Positions 21,760 to 30,585 of a stretch of 64,000 nt of DNA are shown one piece after another. Where the stretch lies: positions 2,480,001 to 2,544,000 of the forward strand of contig NZ_JAPENL010000001.1 in assembly GCF_026342015.1 (NCBI RefSeq), given 5' to 3'. The stretch comes from Micromonospora lupini (GTDB lineage Bacteria > Actinomycetota > Actinomycetes > Mycobacteriales > Micromonosporaceae). The notes under the pieces were generated by a model, which saw only the letters and a program-made list of their open reading frames with translations, was not told the DNA's origin and did no database searches. A program made the position numbers and the translations under genes. Position 1 is the stretch's first letter. The number at the start of each line of letters is the position of its first letter.

Positions 21760-23019
21760 CTACGGGTGGGGTGGATTTTCCTTTCGATGGGCGTCACGGT
21801 CGCCCATCAGACTGGCCGGACCTATGACGGACCGCCCGAATCGGGCAGCGGCGGCGTCCGCGGCAGCTTCCGCCTCCCGCCAGCCGCGCTCGGGCGCGCC
21901 GAGGGTGAGCTGTCGGGGTGCGCCCTGTGCCGGGGCGAGCCCCTCCACCCGGACACCGACGAGTCGGATCCGCTCGCCCGGGTCCAGCGCGGTGTAGAGC
22001 GCCCAGACCGTGTCGAACATCTCGCGGGCCGTGTCGGTGGGCACGCCGAGGGTGCGGGAGCGGTTGACGGTGCGGAAGTCGGCAAGCCGCACCTTGAGGG
22101 TGACAGTGCGCCCGACCTGGCCGGAGCCCCGCAGCCGGACGCCCACCTTCGCGCTGAGCGCGAGCAGGGCGCGGCGGATCTCCGCCGGGTCGGCCACGTC
22201 GACGTCGAAGGTCACCTCGGCGCCTATCGACTTGTCGACCTGCTCGGGGCTGACCCGCCGCGGGTCACGGCCCCAGGCCAGCTCGTGCAGGTGCGCCGCG
22301 GACGCCGCGCCCACCGCCCGGCGGAGCATGCCCACCGGGGCCTCGGCGAGGTCGCCGACGGTCGCCAGGCCGAGCCGGCGCAGCGCCTCGGCGGCGCGCT
22401 CCCCCACTCCCCACAGGGCGTCCACCGGAAGCGGGTGCAGGAAGTCGAGGACCTGGCCCGGCGGCACGACCAACAGGCCGTCGGGTTTCGCCCGGGTGGA
22501 GCCCAGCTTGGCCACGAACTTGCTCGGCGCCACCCCGACCGAGCAGGTCAGCTCCTGCTCGTCGGCGACCCGACGCCGGATCAGCCGGGCGATCGTCGCC
22601 GGGGAGCCGAACAGTCTGCGGGCGCCTGTCACGTCGAGGAACGCCTCGTCGAGCGAGAGCGGCTCGACAAGCGGGGTGACGTCCCGGAAGATCTGCATGA
22701 CCGCCCGGGACGCGGGCGTGTACGCGGTGAAGTCCGGAGGCAGGTACACCGCGTGGGGGCAGCGGGCGCGGGCCTGGCTGGTCGGCATCGCGCTGCGGAC
22801 GCCGTACCGGCGGGCCTCGTAGCTGGCCGAGCTCACCACGCCGCGCGGCCCCACGCCCCCCACGATGACCGGCTTACCGCGCAGCTCCGGGCGGCGGCGC
22901 ACCTCGACGGCGGCGAAGAAGGCGTCCATGTCGACGTGCAGGATCGGGCTTGCGGAATCATCGGCGTCCGGCCCGAAGCGCGGATCGTCGCCCCGGGGCA
23001 ACGACTGGCTGCGGCCCAT
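21760..23019 (-). CDS. dinB: DinB, DNA polymerase IV (Y family)
   Basis: Translesion DNA polymerase. 419 residues. The catalytic acidic residues are intact: HVDMDAFFAAVE near residue 29 and SLDEAFLDVTG near 120. The helix-hairpin-helix region and little-finger domain follow, and QLTLG near the C-terminus may be the sliding-clamp binding motif. Unlike the ImuB encoded at 28.9-30.6 kb, it looks enzymatically active. No LexA box is visible directly upstream. Confidence 0.94.
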   Translation of the reverse strand: MGRSQSLPRGDDPRFGPDADDSASPILHVDMDAFFAAVEVRRRPELRGKPVIVGGVGPRGVVSSASYEARRYGVRSAMPTSQARARCPHAVYLPPDFTAYTPASRAVMQIFRDVTPLVEPLSLDEAFLDVTGARRLFGSPATIARLIRRRVADEQELTCSVGVAPSKFVAKLGSTRAKPDGLLVVPPGQVLDFLHPLPVDALWGVGERAAEALRRLGLATVGDLAEAPVGMLRRAVGAASAAHLHELAWGRDPRRVSPEQVDKSIGAEVTFDVDVADPAEIRRALLALSAKVGVRLRGSGQVGRTVTLKVRLADFRTVNRSRTLGVPTDTAREMFDTVWALYTALDPGERIRLVGVRVEGLAPAQGAPRQLTLGAPERGWREAEAAADAAAARFGRSVIGPASLMGDRDAHRKENPPHP

Positions 23020-23081
23020 CCCGGCAGGTTAACCCGGGGGTACGACAACACCACCGGCCGACCGGCCGGACCGCGTGCCGC

Positions 23082-24254
23082 TCAGCCCCGGACGACAAGC
23101 AGCGGCACGGTCAGCTCGGCGGCCGTGTCCGCCCCGTGGTACGCCACCAGCTTCGACGCCATCGGCCGCTCGGTGCGGCTGGCCATGACGGCGTACGTGT
23201 CGTTGCAGGTCACCACCACGTCGCCGATCCGTTCCAGGTGCTCCTCGGACACCGGCCCGAACCAGCCGGTGGCCACCGTCTCCGCCCGGGTCCGCACCCG
23301 GGCCGCGTCGCCGAGCACCCCCGACCAGACGGCCACCACGTCGTCGACAGCGCCCGGCTCGACGTGCAGGTAGCGCACCCGGGCCTCGCCGGCCACGACC
23401 CGGACCCCGTCGCGCAGCCGTGGATCGGTGTCCAGGTCGAAGCGGTGCTCCAGGGGCACGTCGAGCTGCCCGTGGTCGGCGGTGACCAGCAGCGCCGCGT
23501 CCGGCGGCAGCCCGTCGACAAGGCGGGCGAGAAGGCTGTCCACCTCGGTGGCGGCGACCCGCCAGGGCGCCGAGTCGACTCCGCTGAGGTGCCCGTGCCG
23601 GTCCAGATCGGGGTGGTAGCCGGAGACCAGGGTCGGCCCCGGGCCTGCGGACAGCGCGGCAAGCATGGTGGCGGCCACCTCGTCGACGCCGGCGGCGCCC
23701 CGGAAGTCGCCGCCCCGGTTGGCGGCCACTGTCAACCCGCTGCCGCCGAACTCCGGCCGGCTCACCACGCTCACCGCCACCCCTGCCGCGCGGGCCCGTT
23801 GGAGCTGCGTGGGCACCGGCTGCCAGCGCAGCGGCGACGGGTCGGCGGCCCAGTCGGTGTGGGTGAGCACCCGGTCGGTGCCGGGCACCCGCACGGTGAA
23901 GCCGAGCACCCCGTGCGCGCCGGGCGCGACACCGGTGCCCAGCGTCACCAGGCTCGTCGGGGTGGTGGACGGGAAACCGGCGATCAGCGGCCGACCCGCG
24001 GTCGCGGCCAGCCCGGCGAGCGTCGGCGCGTGCGGCGCGGCGGTCGGCACCTGGTACCAGCCGAGCCCGTCGACAAGCAGCACGGCGATCCGGCGTACCC
24101 CGTCCAGGGCGGGCACGAGCCCGAGCGGGTCGGTCGACCCGGGCACGCCCAGCACGGCGAGCGCGCTGGGCAGCACGTCGGCGAGCCGGTCCCCGCTGTC
24201 CGCCGGGCCGAGGACGGCCAGCGGTGGCGGCGCACCACCCGGCGCGACGGTCAT
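23082..24254 (-). CDS. Alkaline phosphatase/nucleotide pyrophosphatase-phosphodiesterase family protein
   Basis: 390 residues, alkaline-phosphatase fold. Metal and nucleophile motifs are seen in order: LLVDGLGWYQ, PSTTPTSLVTLGTG (nucleophilic Thr), YHPDLDRHGH and VTADHGQLDVP. The natural substrate is unknown. It overlaps the upstream methyltransferase gene by four bases, so the two are co-translated. Confidence 0.85.
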   Translation of the reverse strand: MTVAPGGAPPPLAVLGPADSGDRLADVLPSALAVLGVPGSTDPLGLVPALDGVRRIAVLLVDGLGWYQVPTAAPHAPTLAGLAATAGRPLIAGFPSTTPTSLVTLGTGVAPGAHGVLGFTVRVPGTDRVLTHTDWAADPSPLRWQPVPTQLQRARAAGVAVSVVSRPEFGGSGLTVAANRGGDFRGAAGVDEVAATMLAALSAGPGPTLVSGYHPDLDRHGHLSGVDSAPWRVAATEVDSLLARLVDGLPPDAALLVTADHGQLDVPLEHRFDLDTDPRLRDGVRVVAGEARVRYLHVEPGAVDDVVAVWSGVLGDAARVRTRAETVATGWFGPVSEEHLERIGDVVVTCNDTYAVMASRTERPMASKLVAYHGADTAAELTVPLLVVRG

Positions 24255-25000
24255 GCCGGCCGGCGGGCGAACAGGTGCAGTTGGGCGGCCAGGTCCCGGT
24301 ACGGGGACTGCGCGGCCAGCGCCAGTTCCAGCTCGACCAGGGACGCGGACTGCCCGTCGGCGACCGCGGCAGGCAACAGGTCGGCAAGCACGCGTACCCC
24401 GTGGATCTCCTCGACCTCCAGCCCGGCGGCGGTGAGCAGCGCGGCGGCGCCGGGGGCGTCGTAGCGGCGGCGCAGCGTGTCGCGCGGCCCGGCGGTGCCG
24501 GCCGGGTCGGCGGCAAGCGCCGCCGCGACCTCCAGGTGACCGTTCATGGCACGGCCCAGCACGGCGGCGGCCCGCCCCGCGACCAGGACGCTCGCCGCGC
24601 CGCCGGGGCGCAGCGCGGTGGCCAGCGCGGCGACCACAGGCGTGGGGTCGTCGACGACCTCCAGGACGGCGTGGCAGAGCACCAGGTCGACGCCTGCCGG
24701 CTCGACGAGCCCGGCCAGGGCGTCGCCGTCGCCCTGCACGGCCACGATCCGGTCGGCGACCCCGGCCTCGGCGGCCCGCCGGGTGAGCGCCGCGAGGGCG
24801 TCCGGGCTCGCGTCGACGACTGTGACCCGGTGCCCGGCGCGGGCCAGCGGAACGGCGAACCCGCCGGTGCCGCCGCCCACGTCCAGCACCGTCAGCTCGG
24901 CGTCGCCGCGCCGGTCCAGCTCGGCGCGCAGCACCGACCAGAGCACTGCGGTACGGGGGGTCGGCGGCGGCCCGGCGAACGGGCCTCGGGTCTGCTCCAC
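24251..25000 (-). CDS. Class I SAM-dependent methyltransferase (CmoM/SmtA-like)
   Basis: 249 residues. The SAM-binding motif I is VLDVGGGTGGFAVPLA near residue 40, followed by motif II acidic VVDASPDAL and a post-II CHAVLEVVDD segment. Close to the CmoM/SmtA group by motif style, but the substrate cannot be inferred. It lies in a run with the phosphodiesterase gene downstream and a small ORF upstream. Confidence 0.82.
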   Translation of the reverse strand: MEQTRGPFAGPPPTPRTAVLWSVLRAELDRRGDAELTVLDVGGGTGGFAVPLARAGHRVTVVDASPDALAALTRRAAEAGVADRIVAVQGDGDALAGLVEPAGVDLVLCHAVLEVVDDPTPVVAALATALRPGGAASVLVAGRAAAVLGRAMNGHLEVAAALAADPAGTAGPRDTLRRRYDAPGAAALLTAAGLEVEEIHGVRVLADLLPAAVADGQSASLVELELALAAQSPYRDLAAQLHLFARRPA

Positions 25001-25017
25001 CCGGTCGAGCCTAGTGG

Positions 25018-25203
25018 TCAGGACTCGGCGCCCTCGACCGCATCCTCGGCCCGGGATCGACGCTCGTTGGCCACCGGGCCGTTCGTCACCTCGTACTCGC
25101 GGGGGTCGGTGAGGTGTGACGGCATCCAGCCGGCGCCCAGCCGGGTCCGTCGGGCGTTGGCGATTCCACCACCGGCGTACGTGTGGTTCCCCAGCACTGT
25201 CAT
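25018..25203 (-). CDS. Small conserved-looking protein, about 60 residues
   Basis: Reads MTVLGNHTYAGGGIANARRT and continues with an acidic C-terminal end (AEDAVEGAES). No known domain. The codon use is typical of the genome. An AAGGGGG site touches ATG 25203 but is ideally spaced to GTG 25197, so the true start may be two codons later. It ends 17 bases before the methyltransferase start, suggesting a shared transcript. Confidence 0.6.
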   Translation of the reverse strand: MTVLGNHTYAGGGIANARRTRLGAGWMPSHLTDPREYEVTNGPVANERRSRAEDAVEGAES

Positions 25204-25290
25204 TCCCCCTTACGGATCACGGGCCGCTCTGCCCGTTCAGCACGAGTCTCCCGCTCGGAGGCGTCGAAAACCGTAATGTGGATCACTGTC

Positions 25291-28200
25291 TCAGCGGAAG
25301 TCACGGGAGGCGGGACGGACCGGCGGCTCGATCGCGTCCAGCCGATCGGCGACCAGGTTCGTCACCCCCTCGTGCCGCTGCAGTCGCCCCCGAACCACGA
25401 GCGCGGCGCTGGTCCGCGCCACCCGCCGGTAGCGCTGCCACAACCCCGGCGAGCAGGTGACGTTGAGCATCCCGGTCTCGTCCTCCAGGTTGAGGAAGGT
25501 GACCCCGCCCGCGGTCGCCGGGCGCTGCCGGTGGGTGACGATGCCGCCGACCCGGATCCGTTGGCCGGGCTCCACCCGACCGAGCCGGGCGATCGGCACC
25601 GCCCCGAGCACGTCGAGCTGACCCCGGATGAAGCGGGCCGGATGGCTCTCCGGCGACAGCCCGGTGGCCCACACGTCGGCGACCAGCCGATCCACCGCCT
25701 CCATGCCGGGCAGCGTGGGCGCCGCCGCGCCGGTCACCGTGCCGGGCAGCCGGCCCGGTCGGTCCTGGGCCGCCGCGCCGGCGGCCCAGAGCGCCTCCCG
25801 CCGGGTCAGCCCGAAACAGGCGAAGGCGTCCGCGGTGGCCAGCGCCTCCAACTGCGCGGCGGTGAGACCGACCCGCCGGGCCAGATCAGGCATGTCGCGG
25901 TACGCCCCGCCGGCCGTCCGCTCGGCCTCGATCCGCTCGGCCACCTCGGCGCCGAGGGTACGCACGCTGGACAGCCCCAGTCGGACGGCCGGACCGCCCA
26001 GCCCCCAGGCGTGCGGCGGCTCCTCCGGCCCGCTGCCCCACCGGGTGTCCGGGGTGGACTCCAGCACCGCCAGAGCCCCGCTGGCGTTGATGTCCGGGCG
26101 GCGGACCTCCACCCCGTGCCGGCGGGCGTCGTCGACAAGGGTCTGCGGCGAGTAGAAGCCCATCGGTTGGGCGTTGAGCAGCGCCGCCAGGAACGGCGCC
26201 GGGTGGTAGCGCTTGAGCCAGGAGCTGGCGTACACCAGGTAGGCGAAGCTCATCGCGTGGCTCTCCGGGAAGCCGTAGCTGGCGAACGCGGTGAGCTTGC
26301 GGTAGACGTCGTCGGCCAGCTCGCCGGTGATGCCCCGCTCGGCCATCCCGACGTAGAGCCGGTCGGCGATGCGGGTCATCCGCTCGACCGACCGTTTCGC
26401 GCCCATCGCCCGGCGCAACTGGTCGGCCTCGGCCGCGTCGAAGCCGGCCAGGTCGATGGCGAGCTGCATCAACTGCTCCTGGAACAGCGGCACACCCAGG
26501 GTCTTCTCCAGCGCGTTGCGCATCAGTGGGTGGGCGAAGGTCACCGGCTCCTGGCCGTTCTTGCGCCGGATGAACGGGTGCACCGAGCCGCCCTGGATCG
26601 GACCGGGTCGGATCAGCGCCACCTCGACCACCAGGTCGTAGAACTCGCGGGGCTTGAGCCGGGGCAGGGTGGCCATCTGGGCGCGACTCTCCACCTGGAA
26701 CACCCCGACGGAGTCGGCCCGGCAGAGCATGTCGTAGACCTCCGGGTCGTCCAGGGTCATGTCACCCAGGTCGAGGCTCGCACCGATCATGTCGTAGCCG
26801 TAGTGCAGCGCGGAGAGCATGCCGAGCCCGAGCAGGTCGAACTTCACCAGGCCGACGGCGGCGCAGTCGTCCTTGTCCCACTGGAGCACGCTGCGGCCGG
26901 GCATCCGCCCCCACTCCACCGGGCAGACCTCGATCACCGGCCGGTCGCAGATCACCATGCCGCCGGAGTGGATGCCCAGGTGCCGGGGGAACGTCTGCAG
27001 CTCGTTCGCGTACTCCACCACCTGCTCCGGGATGCCCTCGACGTCGACAGTGGCGACCGAGCCCCACCTGTCGATCTGCTTGCTCCAGGCGTCCTGCTGA
27101 CCGGGTGAGAAGCCGAACGCCTTGGCCACGTCCCGTACCGCCGACCGGGGCCGGTAGGAGATGACGTTGGCGACCTGCGCGGCGTGCTCCCGGCCGTAGC
27201 GGGTGTAGACGTGCTGGATCACCTCCTCCCGACGGTCGGACTCGATGTCCACGTCGATGTCCGGTGGGCCGTCCCGTTCCGGGGCGAGGAACCGCTCGAA
27301 GAGCAGCCGGTGCCGGACGGCGTCCACGTTCGTGATGCGCAGCGCGTAGCAGACCGCCGAGTTGGCCGCCGAACCCCGGCCCTGGCAGTAGATGTCCTGC
27401 TCGCGGCAGAAACTGACGATGTCGTAGACCACCAGGAAGTAGCCGGGGAAGCCCAGCTCCTCGATCATGTTCAGCTCGTGGTCGAGCTGCGCGTACGCCG
27501 TCGGGTGCGCCTGCGGCGGCCCGTAGCGCTCGTGCGCGCCGTCGGCGGTCAGCTTGCGCAGCCAGCTCATCTCGGTGTGCCCCGGCGGCACCGGGTACGC
27601 CGGCAGTTGCGGCGCGACCAGTTGCAGGTCGAAGGCCAACTCGGCGCCGAACTCGGCGGCCCGGGCCACCGCGCCCGGGTACGCGGCGAACCGGGCCGCC
27701 ATCTCCGCGCCACTGCGCAGGTGGGCGGTGGCCGCCGCGGGCAGCCAGCCGTCGATCTCGTCGAGGCTGCGCCGGGCCCGCACCGCGGCGACTGTGGTGG
27801 CCAGCCGACGCCGGCCAGGGCTGGCGTAGTGCACGTTGTTGCTGGCCACCGTCGGCAACCCGGCCGCGGCGGCCAGCTCGGCGAGCGCGTCGTTGCGGTC
27901 GGCGTCGATCGGATGCCCGTGGTCGGTCAGCTCCACCGCCACCGTCTCCGCGCCGAAGAGCGCGGTCAGCCGGTCCAGCTCGCGGGCCGCCGCGTCCACC
28001 CCCTCGGTGAGCAGCGCCCCCGGCACGTGCCCCTTGCGGCAGCCGGTCAGCACCAGCACGTGGTCCTTCAGCTCGGCGGCGACCTCCTCCAGCTCCCCGT
28101 AGACCGGGCGGCCCTTCTCCCCTCCGCGTAGCTGGGCGCGGGCGATGGTGGTGGCCAGCCGCGCGTACCCCTCGTGGCCGTGCGCGAGCACCAGCAGGTG

Positions 28201-28674
28201 CGCGCCGTGCGGGTCGGGCTCACCGTTCTGCGGGCCGGGCAACCCGAGGGACAGCTCCGCGCCGAAGATGGTCGGCAGGCCCAGCGTACGAGCCGCCTCG
28301 GCGAAGCGGACCACCCCGTAGAAGCCGTCGTGGTCGGTGACGGCGAGCGCGGTGAGCCCCAACCGGGCCGCCTCCTCGGCCAGTTCCTCCGGGTGACTGG
28401 CGCCGTCGAGGAAGCTGAAGTTGGTGTGCGCGTGCAGCTCCGCGTAGGGCACCACGCCGTCGGGGCGGGTCAGCTCCGGCGGCTGGTACTGCTCGCGCCG
28501 ACGACTCCAGGCCGGAGAGTCCCCACCGTCGGCGTCCACGGCGAGCGGATCCACCACGTGCAGGTGCCGCTCGCCCCTGCTTCCCCGGTCGCCACCTGCC
28601 CGGGTGCCGCCGGCCCGGCCGGAGAGCACCCGCTCCAGCTCCGACCAGGGCATCTTCGGGTTGTGGAAGCTCAT
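25291..28674 (-). CDS. dnaE2: DnaE2, error-prone DNA polymerase III alpha subunit
   Basis: C-family polymerase that does the synthesis in the actinobacterial mutasome together with ImuA' and ImuB. About 1127 residues: an N-terminal PHP domain (YAELHAHTNFSFLDG), the polymerase core with the catalytic acidic motif PDIDVDIESDRR, and a C-terminal OB fold (GGIVTHRQRPATAGG). ATG 28674 (MSFHNPKMPW) is chosen. The frame is open to 28758, but that extension is read entirely from a 9-bp tandem repeat. It lies downstream of imuB on the same strand. Confidence 0.94.
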   Translation of the reverse strand: MSFHNPKMPWSELERVLSGRAGGTRAGGDRGSRGERHLHVVDPLAVDADGGDSPAWSRRREQYQPPELTRPDGVVPYAELHAHTNFSFLDGASHPEELAEEAARLGLTALAVTDHDGFYGVVRFAEAARTLGLPTIFGAELSLGLPGPQNGEPDPHGAHLLVLAHGHEGYARLATTIARAQLRGGEKGRPVYGELEEVAAELKDHVLVLTGCRKGHVPGALLTEGVDAAARELDRLTALFGAETVAVELTDHGHPIDADRNDALAELAAAAGLPTVASNNVHYASPGRRRLATTVAAVRARRSLDEIDGWLPAAATAHLRSGAEMAARFAAYPGAVARAAEFGAELAFDLQLVAPQLPAYPVPPGHTEMSWLRKLTADGAHERYGPPQAHPTAYAQLDHELNMIEELGFPGYFLVVYDIVSFCREQDIYCQGRGSAANSAVCYALRITNVDAVRHRLLFERFLAPERDGPPDIDVDIESDRREEVIQHVYTRYGREHAAQVANVISYRPRSAVRDVAKAFGFSPGQQDAWSKQIDRWGSVATVDVEGIPEQVVEYANELQTFPRHLGIHSGGMVICDRPVIEVCPVEWGRMPGRSVLQWDKDDCAAVGLVKFDLLGLGMLSALHYGYDMIGASLDLGDMTLDDPEVYDMLCRADSVGVFQVESRAQMATLPRLKPREFYDLVVEVALIRPGPIQGGSVHPFIRRKNGQEPVTFAHPLMRNALEKTLGVPLFQEQLMQLAIDLAGFDAAEADQLRRAMGAKRSVERMTRIADRLYVGMAERGITGELADDVYRKLTAFASYGFPESHAMSFAYLVYASSWLKRYHPAPFLAALLNAQPMGFYSPQTLVDDARRHGVEVRRPDINASGALAVLESTPDTRWGSGPEEPPHAWGLGGPAVRLGLSSVRTLGAEVAERIEAERTAGGAYRDMPDLARRVGLTAAQLEALATADAFACFGLTRREALWAAGAAAQDRPGRLPGTVTGAAAPTLPGMEAVDRLVADVWATGLSPESHPARFIRGQLDVLGAVPIARLGRVEPGQRIRVGGIVTHRQRPATAGGVTFLNLEDETGMLNVTCSPGLWQRYRRVARTSAALVVRGRLQRHEGVTNLVADRLDAIEPPVRPASRDFR

Positions 28675-28728
28675 CCGGCCACTCCGGCCACTCCGGCCAC
28701 TCCGGCCACTCGGGCCACTCGGGCCGGC
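28675..28728. repeat. 9-bp tandem repeat, six units, touching the dnaE2 start
   Basis: Five copies of CCGGCCACT and one CGGGCCACT fill 28675-28728, ending at the dnaE2 ATG. On the coding strand each unit carries GGAG, so the array supplies several Shine-Dalgarno-like cores at 9-base intervals. As protein it would read Ser-Gly-Arg repeats. Confidence 0.8.
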
Positions 28729-28794
28729 CTGGCGGCGATGGCACGACCGACCAGCCACCGGGCAGCACGCGACCCCGCCGGCGGCGAAGGGCGC

Positions 28795-28848
28795 GGTGAG
28801 CGGTATGACTCACAGTCATAAATATGACTCCCAGTCATATCGCTCATC
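28795..28848. repeat. Nested palindrome with four TATGACT/AGTCATA heptamers
   Basis: The outer arms GGTGAGCGGTATGACT (28795-28810) and AGTCATATCGCTCATC (28833-28848) match with two mismatches. Inside lies a second pair, AGTCATA (28814-28820) and TATGACT (28823-28829). The outer arm shares its core with the perfect palindrome at 12698-12751. It lies between imuB and dnaE2. Confidence 0.7.
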
Positions 28849-28866
28849 GGGACATCCGCTCCCCAA

Positions 28867-28921
28867 CCACCGCCGAACCGGCCACCGCCGAACCGGCCAC
28901 CGCCGAACCGGCCACCGCCGA
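28867..28921. repeat. 15-bp tandem repeat, 3.7 copies
   Basis: The unit CCACCGCCGAACCGG is repeated exactly at 28867, 28882 and 28897, then partially at 28912. It lies just after the imuB stop, in the imuB-dnaE2 gap. Small frames reading through it (Gly-Gly-Arg-Phe or Arg-Thr-Gly-His repeats) are by-products of the repeat. Confidence 0.8.
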
Positions 28922-28938
28922 TCATGGACCGACCTGGC

Positions 28939-30585
28939 TCAGTCATAGATCGCCTCCACCAGCCACTGCCCGGACTCCACGGCGAGCAGCAGAGCGGTGC
29001 CGTCGGCGAGGCTGACCTGGAACCGGGCCCGGCGGCGGGCCTCGGCCGGCGCCCACCAGCGCTCGTCCACCGGCCACGGCCCGGCCCAGCCCACGATCTC
29101 CGCCGGCCGGCCGGTGCCGACCACCAGGCGGGCGGGAACAGCGCTCACCGCCAACCGCGCGCTGATCACCACCGGCTCGCCGGCGGCGTCGTGCACGGTC
29201 GCGGCGAGCGGGCTGGGCAGCACCACCGCGGGCGCGGGCGGCGGCAACCGGCCCGGCCACGGCGGAACTCCCCCACCGCGGTCAGCGGGCCGACCGGCAC
29301 CGCCAGCCCGGTCACCGCCGGTGGCCGGGTCGGTGCCGGCAACGGCCGGCGGGCCGGGCCGAACGGGGAGCCGCTCGTCGCCCCACGGCACCAGGCGCAC
29401 CTGGTCGGCCGGGGAACGCCCACCGCCGAGCACCGCCGTGACCACCGCTTCCGGGCCGAGGATGCCCTGCACCCGACTCAATGCCCGGTGCGCCCGTTCC
29501 CGCTCCTCGCCCGTCTCCCCCCAGAGGCCGGTCTGCAGGCCGGCCTGGGCGAGCACCCCGTCCGGGATCAGCCGCAGCCGGATGATGCCGGCCGTCGGCC
29601 GGGCCGGTCGGGCACCGGCGCGGCCGTTGCTGCCGGAGAGCCAGCCGTCGAGCTGCCAGCGCACCCGGTCGGCGATGGCGGCGGCGGTGAGCAGACCGTC
29701 GTGCCGCCACACCCGGTGCAGCTCCTGCCCGTGCTCGGTGACCGCCTCGATGCCGAGCCGGGTGCAGGCCAGCCCGTACCCGGCGAGCCGGTCGTGCAAC
29801 TGCTCGGCCAGCGCGCGGCCGGCGAACGCCGCCGCGTCGACCCGGTCGATCGGCTCGTCGTACGTGGAGGTCACCGTCAGGTCGGCCGGCGGCTGCCGGA
29901 CGGCGAGCGGGCGGTGGTCCCGGCCGGCGGCCAGCCGGTGGGCCAGCGCGCCGTCGAACCCGAACCGGGCCAGCACGTCGCCGGCCGGTAGCGCGGCGAA
30001 GTCGCCGAGGGTCCGCACCCCCAGCCGGCGCAGCAGATCGGCCAGCGCGGACCGGCCGAGCGCCTCGACCGGCATCCCGGCCAGGAACGCCTGTGTTCCA
30101 CCCGGCTCCACCACCCGGCCGGCGCGGGCGGCCAACCCCGCGGCGAACACCCCGTCGGCGATGCCCACCTGGCTCTCCACCAGGCAGGACTGGGCGACGT
30201 GCTCGATGAGCCGCTCGGCGGCCGCCTCCTCGCCACCGAGGTAGCGACTCGGACCCCGGGCGGCAACCGCACAGGCGCCCGGACGGACAACCTCGACGCC
30301 GGCGACAAGTTCCTCAAGCGCGGCGACCACCGGCTCGAACGCCCGGGCGTCCCGGCCGGGGTCGTACTCCACGACGGTGAGCTGCGGGCAACGGCCCTGC
30401 GCCTCCCGCTTGCGCAGCCCTCGACGTACGCCCTCGGCGCGGGCCCGCTCGGAGCAGGCGACCACCCGGTTGGCGTGCAGCACGGCGACCGGACCGGTGG
30501 CCGGCACGCCGTCGACGATCTCGGCGGCGAGCACCGGCCAGTCCGGGCACCAGAGCAGCAGGGTCCGGATCGGAGAGTCGGTCAC
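28939..30585 (-). CDS. imuB: ImuB, catalytically dead Y-family polymerase-like mutasome subunit
   Basis: 548 residues. The Y-family fold is recognisable, but the N-terminal catalytic acidic motif is replaced by LLLWCPDWPVLAAE, as expected for ImuB, which scaffolds DnaE2 and the clamp rather than polymerising. GTG 30585 overlaps the imuA' stop as GTGA. The frame is open further upstream, but that region is the imuA' gene in another frame. Part of the SOS mutasome with imuA' and dnaE2. Confidence 0.9.
   Translation of the reverse strand: MTDSPIRTLLLWCPDWPVLAAEIVDGVPATGPVAVLHANRVVACSERARAEGVRRGLRKREAQGRCPQLTVVEYDPGRDARAFEPVVAALEELVAGVEVVRPGACAVAARGPSRYLGGEEAAAERLIEHVAQSCLVESQVGIADGVFAAGLAARAGRVVEPGGTQAFLAGMPVEALGRSALADLLRRLGVRTLGDFAALPAGDVLARFGFDGALAHRLAAGRDHRPLAVRQPPADLTVTSTYDEPIDRVDAAAFAGRALAEQLHDRLAGYGLACTRLGIEAVTEHGQELHRVWRHDGLLTAAAIADRVRWQLDGWLSGSNGRAGARPARPTAGIIRLRLIPDGVLAQAGLQTGLWGETGEERERAHRALSRVQGILGPEAVVTAVLGGGRSPADQVRLVPWGDERLPVRPGPPAVAGTDPATGGDRAGGAGRPADRGGGVPPWPGRLPPPAPAVVLPSPLAATVHDAAGEPVVISARLAVSAVPARLVVGTGRPAEIVGWAGPWPVDERWWAPAEARRRARFQVSLADGTALLLAVESGQWLVEAIYD

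Noticed and set aside
28671..28946. Small frames with Gly-Gly-Arg-Phe or Arg-Thr-Gly-His repeats on both strands
   Set aside because: They are direct translations of the 9- and 15-bp DNA repeats and the palindrome, without ribosome binding sites.
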